A DNA stretch of 14,599 nt from an uncultured Dorea sp. (GCA_910579335.1 CAJTUQ010000073.1:269-14867); one strand, 5' to 3'; counted from the first letter of the stretch, positions 1 through 7,949 are shown. The notes: generated by a model from the letters alone, not told the origin. Made by a program: numbers and translations.

Positions 1-1
1 A

Positions 2-133
2 GTGATTGCTTATAAAGACTTAGGAGCAGAAGCGATTAGAAAATTGACTGTAAAAGAGTTTCCAGTGATTGTTATTATAGATAGTGATGGTAATAATTTG
101 TATGAAATAGAACCACAAAAATATAAAAAATAA
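2..133 (+). CDS. Fe-S hydro-lyase beta subunit (fumarase/tartrate dehydratase type), C-terminal end only
   Basis: Only the last 43 codons are present; the gene starts outside the window. The reading frame (VIAYKDLGAEAIRKLTVKEF then PVIVIIDSDGNNLYE) matches the C-terminal signature of class I fumarases and tartrate dehydratase beta subunits, which run roughly 'EAI-K-V-(D/E)FP---V-D--GN-(L/F)(Y/F)'. Proteins of this family hydrate fumarate to malate, or dehydrate tartrate, using a 4Fe-4S cluster held by the alpha subunit or N-terminal domain. The beta part supplies the swivelling domain. From this fragment I cannot tell fumarase from tartrate dehydratase, or a separate beta subunit from a fused enzyme. 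The stretch is visibly more AT-rich than the genes to its right. Confidence 0.7.
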   Translation: MIAYKDLGAEAIRKLTVKEFPVIVIIDSDGNNLYEIEPQKYKK

Positions 134-164
134 ATAAGAAGCCCGGCTATCGGACTTCTTATTT
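132..164. terminator. Bidirectional intrinsic terminator between the hydro-lyase and the secreted-protein gene
   Basis: The inverted repeat AAATAAGAAG (132-141) / CTTCTTATTT (155-164) is perfect over 10 bp. It continues past one C-A mismatch into three more pairs (143-145 with 151-153), leaving a 5-base loop. The A-rich left arm and T-rich right arm give a U-tract in either direction. This suits the convergent genes ending at 133 (+) and 181 (-). The left arm overlaps the hydro-lyase stop codon. Confidence 0.85.
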
Positions 165-180
165 ATCTATACCGTATCTT

Positions 181-1518
181 TTATCTCCATTTCAGCGTAT
201 ACCAGCCGGAAGATTTCGTATTTTTTCTCTGAACTTTAACGTAGTAGGTTCCTTTCGGCCATTTGCCTATTGAATATATCGGCCCGCTCGCTCTGTTATA
301 AACAGTTTTCGTACCGATTCTTCTGCCGCCTTTATAAATTGATATTTTAAATGCGTCATTGGAATTGGAAGTTACGTCTATCGTCACTTTCCTCTTTTTG
401 GTTAACTTAAGTTTATACCAATTTGTTGCATCCTTTTTTCCTGCTCCCGCCTGAATCATTCCCTTTTTCGTCTTCTTTCTCTTAAGGGTAACGGCTTTTG
501 ATTTCTTCTTTCCCATCTTATCGGATATTTTCTTGTTTGTTACCTTTAACGTATAGTTTCCTTTAGAGTTATAGGTCGCCGTTACTTTTATGTAATATGT
601 CTTGCCCTTTTTCACGCCGTAAGCCGGCGCATAGCGCAAAGAGGTCTCTCCGGAATATGCCGCCTGCGGGCTCTTGCAGAGCGCAACTTTGCAGTACGCT
701 GAATATACTGCATTTTCATCGCCTTCCACCACCAGATATCCTGTAGAAACAGCCGTAAACTTGAAATAATTTGTCTGTGAGTCTTTCTGGCCGACCGCAA
801 TTGGCTGGGCATTACTTAAAGTCCTGTCCGAACCGTCGTAAAACGCATAACGCACATCTGTATTTATCACTGCATTTCCTGTGTTGTAAACATATGCGCC
901 GACATAGTACCGTCCCGCCTGAGGAACCTTAAAGGCGCGCGTTACGGAAGGATATGACGCACTCACAGAAGTGGTGCCGTCCACCGGCGAATCAAGGGCT
1001 TCATCCTTGAACAGGCCAAACCAATAGTTGCCATTAGTATACGTTCCTGTTAAAATAATCGTTCCTTTTGCAGGCAGGTCTATAGCCTGGGACTGATAGG
1101 AGCCCTGTACCCTTTGTTCCTCTATGCTTTTTGACATCTCCGCCATCGGGATCGACTCGATGACTTCTCCCTCCATAGATGCGACAGCATCCGATCCTAT
1201 CTCAGGGATTTCTTCCGGCTCCGCCGTCTCTTCCGTCTTTTCAGCCGGAACTTCTACACTTTTATCTTCTTCCTTCGCCTCTTCCTTATCGGCTTTTTCT
1301 TCTTCCTTACTCTCAGCCTCAGGCTCTTTTGCCTCTGCTTCTTCCACCGGCTCGACAACCGCTTCCGGCTCCGCCGCCTCCGGTTCTTCCGTCTCATCCA
1401 CTGCCTGTACTTCTGTCACTGCTTCCTCTGCATCTTCAGCCTGTACAACATTCCCTGCTGACACAACGAGCACAGAAACCAACAGAATAGATAAGATTCT
1501 GCTCATTCTTTTCTTCAT
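181..1518 (-). CDS. Secreted Glu-rich protein with three PPC-like beta-sandwich modules
   Basis: The product is 445 aa from the ATG at 1518. I prefer this start to an ATG 27 codons upstream because it has GGAG about 8-9 bases before it and opens directly with a signal peptide (MKKRMSRILS, hydrophobic core to about 22, likely cut after VVQA at 27). Residues 28-110 are low-complexity and very acidic (Glu, Ala, Pro, Lys). After that come three modules of similar rhythm at about 145-227, 248-327 and 365-445. Each has Asn-Tyr/Trp-Phe/Tyr near its start, and the second and third end with G-K/T-YY(I/V)KV and YTLK strands, as in bacterial pre-peptidase C-terminal (PPC) domains. A very basic linker (about 329-353, KKKSK and KRKKTKKG) precedes the third. 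I see no catalytic domain, LPXTG sorting signal or C-terminal membrane anchor. It is probably an extracellular or envelope-associated binding protein; its ligand is unknown. Confidence 0.75.
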   Translation of the reverse strand: MKKRMSRILSILLVSVLVVSAGNVVQAEDAEEAVTEVQAVDETEEPEAAEPEAVVEPVEEAEAKEPEAESKEEEKADKEEAKEEDKSVEVPAEKTEETAEPEEIPEIGSDAVASMEGEVIESIPMAEMSKSIEEQRVQGSYQSQAIDLPAKGTIILTGTYTNGNYWFGLFKDEALDSPVDGTTSVSASYPSVTRAFKVPQAGRYYVGAYVYNTGNAVINTDVRYAFYDGSDRTLSNAQPIAVGQKDSQTNYFKFTAVSTGYLVVEGDENAVYSAYCKVALCKSPQAAYSGETSLRYAPAYGVKKGKTYYIKVTATYNSKGNYTLKVTNKKISDKMGKKKSKAVTLKRKKTKKGMIQAGAGKKDATNWYKLKLTKKRKVTIDVTSNSNDAFKISIYKGGRRIGTKTVYNRASGPIYSIGKWPKGTYYVKVQRKNTKSSGWYTLKWR

Positions 1519-1570
1519 AACTTTGCTCTCCTTCATTAATATTATGTATGCTGTAACTAACGCTGGTTTT

Positions 1571-1599
1571 ATTATACCAAACTCTTTTCCACTATTCAA
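1571..1599 (-). promoter_or_regulatory. Promoter of the secreted-protein gene
   Basis: Read on the minus strand there is TTGAAT (1594-1599), a 17-base spacer, then TATAAT (1571-1576). TGG precedes the -10, giving an extended -10. The predicted start near 1564 would leave an untranslated leader of about 45 bases before the ATG at 1518. This is one of the best sigma-A-type matches in the window. Confidence 0.75.
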
Positions 1600-1798
1600 T
1601 CTGTAATCTTATTTTTCTTGTTTTTGCATTGTTTTCTATCTATTTTTATTTAGAAATTAAATAATCTGGTTTTTTTAATAATTGCCTTATTTTTCTGTTC
1701 TTTTGAATAATACCTAATTTTAAAATTCATATTTTATATTTTCATTAACTCTTATCAGCGTTTTTTCATATGTTTTAAAAATATTTTGCAGGAAATCA

Positions 1799-1826
1799 TT
1801 GACGAACCGTCAAAATATGGTAGAAT
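1799..1826 (+). promoter_or_regulatory. Promoter of the aminotransferase, overlapped by an inverted repeat
   Basis: The -35 TTGACG (1799-1804), a 16-base spacer and the -10 TAGAAT (1821-1826), preceded by TGG (extended -10), form a good sigma-A promoter. The -35 is also the left arm of a perfect inverted repeat TTGACG-AAC-CGTCAA (1799-1813). This could be an operator, so a repressor bound there would mask the -35. The predicted transcript starts about 40 bases before the GTG start codon. Confidence 0.65.
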
Positions 1827-1870
1827 GATAACGTTGAATTTTAGAACATATAATATTGGAGGTTATAGAA

Positions 1871-3157
1871 GTGGCAGCATACAATGAATTGTCAAAGGAA
1901 GAATTATTAGAATTAAAGGACCAACTGGAAGCGCAGTTTGCAGAAGTAAAAGCAAAAAACTTAAAGCTTGATATGTCCAGAGGCAAACCGTCCGCCGAAC
2001 AGCTCAATCTCTCAATGGAAATGATGGACGTACTTACAAGCCACTCTAAACTAACCTGTGAGGAAGGCGTAGACTGCCGCAATTACGGCGTGCTGGACGG
2101 CATCAAGGAGGCCAAGCAGCTCCTTGCGGATATGATGGAAGTCCCGAAGGACAATATCGTTATCTTCGGCAACTCCAGCTTAAATGTAATGTATGACACT
2201 ATTTCGCGCTGCATGACGCACGGCGTACTGGGAAGCACTCCGTGGTGCAAACTTGACAAAGTAAAGTTTTTATGTCCCGTTCCCGGATACGACAGACATT
2301 TTTCAATTACAGAATATTTTGGCATCGAGATGATTAATGTTCCCATGACGCCCACCGGTCCCGATATGGACGTTGTCGAAGAGCTGGTAAGCTTTGATCC
2401 CGCCATCAAAGGCATCTGGTGCGTACCGAAATACTCGAATCCGCAGGGCATTACCTATTCCGACGAGACGGTCCATCGCTTCGCCGCATTAAAACCGGCA
2501 GCCGAGGATTTCCGAATCTTCTGGGACAATGCCTACGGCATCCATCATTTGTATGACGATAAACAGGATTATTTGATTGAGATTCTGATGGAGTGCAAAA
2601 AAGAAGGGAATCCTAACATGGTTTACAAGTTCTCTTCCACCTCCAAAATCAGCTTTCCGGGTTCCGGCATTGCAGCAATTGCCGCATCGGACGAGAATCT
2701 TAAGGAAATCCGCAGACAGATGAAGATACAGACTATCGGCCACGACAAGGTAAACCAGTTAAGACACGCCAGATTCTTCGGAGATATTTCCGGCATGGTA
2801 AACCACATGAAACGTCATGCAGCGATTATGCGCCCCAAATTTGATACGATACTCTCTACGCTCGAACAAGAACTCGGCGGTCTCGGAATCGGTTCCTGGC
2901 TCGCCCCAAGAGGCGGATATTTTATATCCTTCGACTCTATGGACGGCTGTGCAAAAAAAATTGTTGAAAAAGCAAAGGAAGCAGGACTGGTCATGACTGA
3001 CGCAGGCGCCACCTTCCCGTATGGTAAGGATCCAAAAGACAGCAATATCCGTATCGCTCCGTCTTATCCGACTCTCGAAGAGCTGAAGCTGGCCGGCACG
3101 ATATTTATTCTCTGCGTAAAACTTGTAAGTATTGACAAGATACTGGAAAGCAAATAA
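1871..3157 (+). CDS. PLP-dependent aminotransferase, MocR-like/aspartate aminotransferase 1c group
   Basis: The product is 428 aa from GTG at 1871. GGAGG at 1858-1862 lies 8 bases upstream and decides this start over an in-frame TTG at 1856. It is a fold-type I aminotransferase, moving an amino group between an amino acid and a 2-oxo acid in the cytoplasm. Visible landmarks are NPQG at 190-193, the PLP-ring contact FWDNAY at 217-222, the Schiff-base lysine K259 in SSTSKISFPG, and the substrate-carboxylate arginine R394 in NIRIAPSYP. Length and the 'LDMSRGKP' opening fit the Pfam aminotransferase group (Aminotran_MocR) that includes the Corynebacterium-type aspartate aminotransferases. No DNA-binding domain is attached. 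Aspartate/2-oxoglutarate is therefore the likeliest pair, but the substrate cannot be read with certainty. It is transcribed alone between its own promoter and a terminator. Confidence 0.85.
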   Translation: MAAYNELSKEELLELKDQLEAQFAEVKAKNLKLDMSRGKPSAEQLNLSMEMMDVLTSHSKLTCEEGVDCRNYGVLDGIKEAKQLLADMMEVPKDNIVIFGNSSLNVMYDTISRCMTHGVLGSTPWCKLDKVKFLCPVPGYDRHFSITEYFGIEMINVPMTPTGPDMDVVEELVSFDPAIKGIWCVPKYSNPQGITYSDETVHRFAALKPAAEDFRIFWDNAYGIHHLYDDKQDYLIEILMECKKEGNPNMVYKFSSTSKISFPGSGIAAIAASDENLKEIRRQMKIQTIGHDKVNQLRHARFFGDISGMVNHMKRHAAIMRPKFDTILSTLEQELGGLGIGSWLAPRGGYFISFDSMDGCAKKIVEKAKEAGLVMTDAGATFPYGKDPKDSNIRIAPSYPTLEELKLAGTIFILCVKLVSIDKILESK

Positions 3158-3193
3158 ACGTTATCCTCCGTATCATAAATGCGGCAGTAAACA

Positions 3194-3226
3194 CGGGTAT
3201 GCCAGACATTCCGCCTGACATACCCG
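3194..3226. terminator. Bidirectional terminator between aminotransferase and radA
   Basis: The stem CGGGTATG-C-CAG (3194-3205) pairs with CTG-A-CATACCCG (3215-3226) through one C-A mismatch, with a 9-base loop. TTTATTAT follows on the plus strand, and AAA precedes it on the left for the minus strand only weakly. It lies between two converging genes ending at 3157 and 3283. The right arm is caught up in a 14-base tandem repeat (3222-3249). Confidence 0.75.
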
Positions 3227-3249
3227 TTTATTATGACCCGTTTATTATC
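3222..3249. repeat. 14-bp tandem direct repeat beside the terminator
   Basis: ACCCGTTTATTATG (3222-3235) is followed at once by ACCCGTTTATTATC (3236-3249), identical in 13 of 14 bases. The first unit contains the 3' end of the terminator stem and its T-rich tail, so the duplication copied the terminator tail. A slippage duplication is the simplest origin. Confidence 0.8.
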
Positions 3250-3282
3250 GCCGCGAACATCAAAACCGTTACGATAGACCGT

Positions 3283-4644
3283 CTAAAACCCCAGACGGCT
3301 TATCGCCTGATTTACCGATTTCACGCCAATCACTTCAATCCCCGGCACATCCCCGGCCGCTTTCACAGATACCTCCGGAATCACGCACGCCTTAAACCCA
3401 AGTTTCCTCGCTTCCGCAATGCGCTGTTCCGGCATCGCAACCGCCCGTATTTCTCCGCTTAATCCAACCTCCCCAAAGACAATGGTATCTTCGGGCACCG
3501 GCTTGTTTTTATAACTCGAAACAATTGCCGTCACGATCCCCAAATCAGCCGCAGGTTCATTCAGCCGAATCCCCCCGGCAATATTGACATAGGCGTCATA
3601 ATTAGATAGAGGAACCCCCAGACGTTTCTCAAGCACCGCCATCAAAAGATTGACCCTGTTGTAGTCAAGCCCGGCCGCCGTCCTTCTGGGCATCCCAAAA
3701 TTACTCCTGCACACCAATGCCTGAATCTCCATCAGCATCGGCCGCGTACCCTCCATTGCACATGCGACTACGGAACCGGACGCATGCACCGGCCTGCCGC
3801 TTAACATAAACTCCGAAGGATTCTCCACTTCTGAAAGGCCGTTCCTGCGCATCTCAAACACGCCGATTTCATTCGTTGAACCAAACCTGTTCTTCACTCC
3901 CCGGAGTATCCGATAAGACGCATGTCTGTCCCCCTCGAAATAGAGCACCGTATCCACCATATGCTCCAGCACCCTGGGCCCGGCGACCGTCCCTTCTTTC
4001 GTCACGTGCCCTACGATAAATATTGATATATTTAACCCTTTGGCAAGCTGCATCAGCATATTCGTCGACTCTCTTACCTGCGACACGCTCCCTGGCGCCG
4101 AGGCAACGTCCTCGCTGTACATCGTCTGAATAGAGTCAATAACCGCCGCCTTCGGCTGATACTGCTCAATAACTCCCCGGATAATATTAAGATTCGTTTC
4201 GCAAAGGAGTGACAAAGTATCTTTAAATTCACCCATGCGATCCGCCCTCAGCTTAATCTGCCGAAGCGATTCCTCCCCGGAAATATACAAGACCTTGTTA
4301 TCCGCATCCGATAATCTCTGGCACACCTGCAGAAGCAGCGTCGATTTTCCGATACCCGGATCACCGCCTACCAGCACAAGAGAACCCTGCACAATACCGC
4401 CGCCGAGCACACGGTCTAATTCTTCTATGCCGGTGCGCACTCTCTCATCCTCACCTGCAGACACGCTTCTTAAGGCGACGACCTGTGCTTCCCGCACCGA
4501 TTTGGCGGCGCCTGATTTTGCCGGCGCCGCCTTCTCCTCCACAAACGTATTCCATTCCCTGCACACAGGGCACTGCCCCAGCCACTTGCTTTCTTCATGT
4601 CCGCAGTTCTGACAGAAGAAACTGCTTTTTTTAGCCTTTGCCAT
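3283..4644 (-). CDS. radA: DNA repair protein RadA
   Basis: The product is 453 aa, the normal RadA length. It is a RecA-like ATPase (a branch-migration helicase in characterised bacteria) that helps process recombination intermediates. In order: a four-cysteine zinc finger (C11, C14, C25, C28), Walker A GGDPGIGKST (93-102), Walker B AAVIDS (166-171), the family-specific KNRFG motif (251-255), and a C-terminal Lon-protease-like domain that is structural, not proteolytic. The ATG at 4642-4644 directly follows the TAA of the upstream small gene (4645-4647) with no spacer. Its own ribosome binding site is poor (AGAAAG at best), so translation is probably coupled to the upstream gene. It is the last gene of the gntR-clpC-small protein-radA operon and ends at the terminator near 3194-3226. 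The clpC-radA proximity is common in Bacillota. Confidence 0.97.
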   Translation of the reverse strand: MAKAKKSSFFCQNCGHEESKWLGQCPVCREWNTFVEEKAAPAKSGAAKSVREAQVVALRSVSAGEDERVRTGIEELDRVLGGGIVQGSLVLVGGDPGIGKSTLLLQVCQRLSDADNKVLYISGEESLRQIKLRADRMGEFKDTLSLLCETNLNIIRGVIEQYQPKAAVIDSIQTMYSEDVASAPGSVSQVRESTNMLMQLAKGLNISIFIVGHVTKEGTVAGPRVLEHMVDTVLYFEGDRHASYRILRGVKNRFGSTNEIGVFEMRRNGLSEVENPSEFMLSGRPVHASGSVVACAMEGTRPMLMEIQALVCRSNFGMPRRTAAGLDYNRVNLLMAVLEKRLGVPLSNYDAYVNIAGGIRLNEPAADLGIVTAIVSSYKNKPVPEDTIVFGEVGLSGEIRAVAMPEQRIAEARKLGFKACVIPEVSVKAAGDVPGIEVIGVKSVNQAISRLGF

Positions 4645-5058
4645 TTACTTTCTAACCACTCTGACCTTGACGCTCTTATCCGGCGCCAGCTCTGTACTTA
4701 CACTTAATTTTCCGCTCAAATTCGTAGCCATGTCCCCGACATTCACATCATCCATATATACTACATATGTGCTGTCCGCCTCGACTCCCAGTGTAAACTG
4801 CGCATCTCTGCTACCTGACACGGAAAATGACACCTCTTTTTCTGATGCCGCAAAATTCTCAACCGCGGTTCCCGGAACTGACTCGTACACAAACATCCCG
4901 TTCTTCTCAAGCTTTGTAATCTCGGAAAATGTTTTAACCTTATACAAATCTCCCTGAAATTCAAACCCCTCAAGCTTTGTCTTGCTCCCTAACGTATAAT
5001 CCCCAAAGCTGAGAGTTCCGTCTGTTTCTGCCTTCAAAAGTTCTTTCACTGCTGCCAC
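4645..5058 (-). CDS. Small conserved protein of unknown function between clpC and radA
   Basis: The product is 137 aa from GTG at 5058, with GAGGAGG (5067-5073) 8 bases ahead. I see no signal peptide, membrane segment or cysteine pair. The chain reads as a run of short beta strands with three recognisable phrases: 'LSFGDYTLGSKTKLEGFEF', 'DLYKVKTFSEITKLEKNGMF' and 'NLSGKLSVSTE'. From memory, very similar proteins in Lachnospiraceae are labelled 'endosialidase'. Nothing here supports glycosidase activity: the protein is far too short and has no catalytic signature, so I do not carry that name over. It is cytoplasmic by appearance, lies 71 bases after clpC, and abuts radA. A possible weak internal -10 (TATACT on the minus strand, 5117-5122) precedes it, without a convincing -35. 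Its position suggests a role linked to ClpC or RadA, but this is inference from context only. Confidence 0.8.
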   Translation of the reverse strand: MAAVKELLKAETDGTLSFGDYTLGSKTKLEGFEFQGDLYKVKTFSEITKLEKNGMFVYESVPGTAVENFAASEKEVSFSVSGSRDAQFTLGVEADSTYVVYMDDVNVGDMATNLSGKLSVSTELAPDKSVKVRVVRK

Positions 5059-5129
5059 TTATTTATCCTCCTCTGTTCACACTGCAGGCCTTTTGCACTG
5101 CATTTATCTTTTTTACAGTATACCTTAAA

Positions 5130-7565
5130 TCATTTCTGTTTTGTAGTCTTTCGCACAAATTTTATTTCTTTTTTAGACATGCCCACAGCCGCTTCACAGT
5201 CTCTTTCAAGCTCTCCTGACAGCACCGCTTCCGCCAGTCTGTCCTCCAGACGGCTCTGGACGGCGCGCCTTAACGGTCTGGCGCCGTACTTTTGGTCAGT
5301 ACCGGTCTCTACGATATATTCTTTTACCGAATCCCGTATCGTCAGGCTGATTCCCATCTGCTCCCTGGCTCTTTTTGCGACGTCTCTGCACATTAGGCTT
5401 ACGATTTTTTTCATCTCCGGCCTGCCAAGCGGATGGAATACGATGATTTCGTCTATACGATTCAAAAATTCCGGACGGAAAATCTGCTTAATCTCATTCA
5501 GCACATTACTCTTCATCCGTTTATAATCATCCGCAGCGTCCTCTCTCGCATTAAACCCTAGCTTTTTCGGGTCAATAATCGCCTGCGCCCCCGCGTTCGA
5601 AGTCATAATAATGACCGTATTGCAAAAATCTACTTTTCTCCCCTGAGAATCCGTAATATGGCCGTCGTCCAGCACCTGGAGAAGTATATTGAACACATCC
5701 GGATGGGCTTTTTCTATCTCGTCAAAAAGGACTACAGAATACGGATGCCTTCTCACCTGCTCGCTCAACTGTCCGCCATCGTCATGTCCCACATACCCCG
5801 GAGGGGATCCAATCATCTTCGCCACGCTGTGCTTTTCCATATATTCAGACATATCGACACGTATCATGGACTCCTCGCTGCCAAACAGCGCCTCGGAAAG
5901 CGTCTTGGAAAGCTCCGTCTTCCCGACGCCCGTAGGTCCCAGAAACAAAAATGAGCCAATCGGCCTTTTCGGGTCCTTCAAGCCGACCCTTCCGCGCCGT
6001 ACTGCTTTTGCCACCGAAGATACTGCTTCTTCCTGCCCGATAACTCTTTTATGAAGCGTCTGCTCCAGCTTTTGAAGCCTGGCGCCCTCGGATTCCTTCA
6101 GACGCTGCACCGGTATCTTCGTCCACTGCGATACAACGTCCGCAATATCCTCCTCCTCAACAGACACCTTCCTGCCCTGGTTTTTCTTCTCAAACCGCTT
6201 TCTTGTCTGCTCCAGCTTCTTGACGGCTCCTTCTTTTTCTTTTTTAAGCACGGACGCCTCTTTCATATCCCCGTTGCGAATCGCATTCTCCAAATCCGCT
6301 TCAAGCTCCTGTGCTAAGCTCTCCAGGCCGCAGATTGACTGGGGCGCCTTAAATCCTCTGAGACTCACCTTAGAACACGCTTCATCCAGCACGTCCAAAG
6401 CCTTATCCGGCAGAAAGCGGTCGTTAATATACCGTCCTGACAACCGGACCGACGCCTTTACCGCCTCGTCCGCTATCTCCACGTGATGATGCTCCTCGTA
6501 TCTTTTCTTAAGACCGTAAAGGATGTCAAGACACTCCTCCTGCGTGGGTTCTTCCACCGTAACCGGCTGAAAACGTCTCTCAAGAGCGGCGTCCTTCTCG
6601 ATATATTTTCGGTATTCCACAAGCGTCGTCGCCCCGATAAGCTGCAGTTCTCCGCGCGCCAAAGAAGGCTTCAGTATATTCGACGCATCAATCGCCCCTT
6701 CCGCTCCTCCCGCGCCGATAATCGTATGGACCTCGTCCAGAAAAAGTATCACATTGCCTGCCGCCTTTACTTCCCTGAGCAAACCCTTCATGCGCTCTTC
6801 GAACTCGCCCCTGTATTTGGAACCGGCAACCATGCCCGCCAAATCCATTGTAAATACGCGTCTCTCCTTCATACTTCCGGGAACGATGCCTGCCGCTATC
6901 CGCTGCGCCAGCCCTTCAATCACGGCCGTCTTTCCCACGCCCGGTTCTCCCACAAGACAGGGGTTGTTCTTCGTCCTGCGGCTTAAAATCTGCATCAGCC
7001 TGTTGATTTCTTCCTCACGCCCAATGACCGGATCAAGCTTTCCCTCTTCCGCCAGCCCGGTCAGGTCGGTCCCGTACTGCTCTAAAATACCGCTCTTTTT
7101 CCCATGCGCCTGTTCTTCCTGATACTCCTTTGGATTAATCCCAATGACCGTCAACGTCTCCTGAAGCATCTTCTGGACATTCAGATTCAAAGTTATCAGC
7201 ATCCTTGTCGCCACACATTCAACATCTTTAAGAAGAGCCAGCAAAAGATGCTCTGTGCCTATTTGTGCGGCATGTTCCTTTTCCGCCTCTTCCCCGCTCT
7301 CCAAAAGAATACATTCAAGCCGGGGACTGAACTTCGGATGGCTCACCTTGGAAAGCTCCTCCGAAGGAGATACCAGCTCTTCTACAATTTTTAATATATG
7401 ATTCTCATCCACACCGTTCGCCGCCAGCACCTGCCCGGCCACTCCAGTATAAATTTTACGAAGCCCGATAAGCAGATGCTCCGTACCCACATACGGATGA
7501 TTCAGTTCTCTGGCCGTTGCCTGCGCAATCTGCAGCACATCCTTTGCCTGTTGCGTATATTCCAT
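5130..7565 (-). CDS. clpC: ATP-dependent Clp protease ATP-binding subunit ClpC
   Basis: The product is 811 aa, the usual ClpC size. It is a hexameric AAA+ unfoldase that feeds proteins into ClpP in the cytoplasm. In order: two Clp-N repeats (about 4-60 and 79-140), AAA domain 1 with Walker A GEPGVGKT (206-213), pore loop KYRG (250-253) and Walker B ILFLDE (273-278), a coiled middle region (about 412-465), then AAA domain 2 with Walker A GPTGVGKT (543-550), second pore loop GYVG (590-593) and Walker B VLFDEIEKAH (612-621). An LGF tripeptide in KKLGFNARED, about 50 residues past Walker B, corresponds to the ClpP-binding loop. The ATG is 9 bases after the stop of the GntR gene; its likely ribosome binding site (AAAGGA) lies inside the end of that gene at a rather long spacing. 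No ctsR, mcsA or mcsB is adjacent. Confidence 0.96.
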   Translation of the reverse strand: MEYTQQAKDVLQIAQATARELNHPYVGTEHLLIGLRKIYTGVAGQVLAANGVDENHILKIVEELVSPSEELSKVSHPKFSPRLECILLESGEEAEKEHAAQIGTEHLLLALLKDVECVATRMLITLNLNVQKMLQETLTVIGINPKEYQEEQAHGKKSGILEQYGTDLTGLAEEGKLDPVIGREEEINRLMQILSRRTKNNPCLVGEPGVGKTAVIEGLAQRIAAGIVPGSMKERRVFTMDLAGMVAGSKYRGEFEERMKGLLREVKAAGNVILFLDEVHTIIGAGGAEGAIDASNILKPSLARGELQLIGATTLVEYRKYIEKDAALERRFQPVTVEEPTQEECLDILYGLKKRYEEHHHVEIADEAVKASVRLSGRYINDRFLPDKALDVLDEACSKVSLRGFKAPQSICGLESLAQELEADLENAIRNGDMKEASVLKKEKEGAVKKLEQTRKRFEKKNQGRKVSVEEEDIADVVSQWTKIPVQRLKESEGARLQKLEQTLHKRVIGQEEAVSSVAKAVRRGRVGLKDPKRPIGSFLFLGPTGVGKTELSKTLSEALFGSEESMIRVDMSEYMEKHSVAKMIGSPPGYVGHDDGGQLSEQVRRHPYSVVLFDEIEKAHPDVFNILLQVLDDGHITDSQGRKVDFCNTVIIMTSNAGAQAIIDPKKLGFNAREDAADDYKRMKSNVLNEIKQIFRPEFLNRIDEIIVFHPLGRPEMKKIVSLMCRDVAKRAREQMGISLTIRDSVKEYIVETGTDQKYGARPLRRAVQSRLEDRLAEAVLSGELERDCEAAVGMSKKEIKFVRKTTKQK

Positions 7566-7574
7566 AATAATCGT

Positions 7575-7949
7575 CTATTCCTTTCTATATTCGTCAAATA
7601 TCTCATCTACCAGTGCATGTACATCCTGTCTGGAAACCCGCTTGCAGCATCCTTTCGCAAGCATGACGCGAAGCTGTCTCTTCATCTTAAGGAGCGCCTC
7701 GGCCTTGTCAATATCTATGGCAATAACCGCCCCCTTCCTTCTGTCCAGCTGTATAAACCCTTCCTGCTTTAAGATATTATATGCTTTATTCACAGTATGC
7801 ATATTAATCCCGACGGTATCCGCAAGCTGCCTGACAGACGGCAGGGTGTCCCCCTCGCGGATGATATCCGCGGCGATCCCCATGATAATCTGGTTCTGAA
7901 GCTGCACGTAAATCGCCTCGTCACTGTTAAAATCAATTTCTATATACAT
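7575..7949 (-). CDS. Short GntR-family (YtrA-like) transcriptional regulator leading the clpC operon
   Basis: The product is 124 aa from ATG at 7949, with AAAGG 7 bases upstream. An ATG 14 codons earlier has no such site and would fall across the predicted promoter -10. The N-terminal winged helix-turn-helix (about 12-75: 'YVQLQNQIIMGI', 'LPSVRQLADTVGINMHTVNK', 'GFIQLDRRKGA') is the classic GntR fold. It is followed by only about 50 residues (KAEALLKMKRQLRVMLAKGC onward) that are mostly helical. That short tail without an effector-binding domain is typical of the YtrA subfamily, whose members mostly repress their own operons. It sits 9 bases upstream of clpC and certainly shares its transcript, so it may autoregulate the clpC-radA operon. 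It contains a CC pair (101-102), which could respond to redox state; that is speculation. Confidence 0.9.
   Translation of the reverse strand: MYIEIDFNSDEAIYVQLQNQIIMGIAADIIREGDTLPSVRQLADTVGINMHTVNKAYNILKQEGFIQLDRRKGAVIAIDIDKAEALLKMKRQLRVMLAKGCCKRVSRQDVHALVDEIFDEYRKE

Larger units (their letters stand above)
1519..1870. other. AT-rich divergent intergenic region
   Basis: This is the region between the secreted-protein start and the aminotransferase start. It holds the leftward promoter (1571-1599) and the rightward promoter (1799-1826). Between them, 1600-1795 is T-rich sequence with no open frame that looks coding and no strong hairpin. I see nothing else in it. Confidence 0.6.

Noticed and set aside
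1124..1606. A 160-aa Ser/Ala-rich open frame on the plus strand.
   Set aside because: It is the antisense shadow of the Glu-rich region and signal peptide of the secreted-protein gene. Repeated GAA/GAG codons read backwards give Ser/Leu-rich frames. No ribosome binding site or promoter fits it.
4645..5058. Calling the small gene an endosialidase.
   Set aside because: At 137 aa without a glycosidase motif it cannot be a phage-type endosialidase. The label I recall from related genomes appears to be inherited rather than shown.
5059..5129. A terminator between clpC and the small conserved gene.
   Set aside because: CACTGCA occurs twice here as a direct repeat, and only a 5-bp stem can be drawn, without a U-tract in the leftward direction. 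The genes are more likely co-transcribed.
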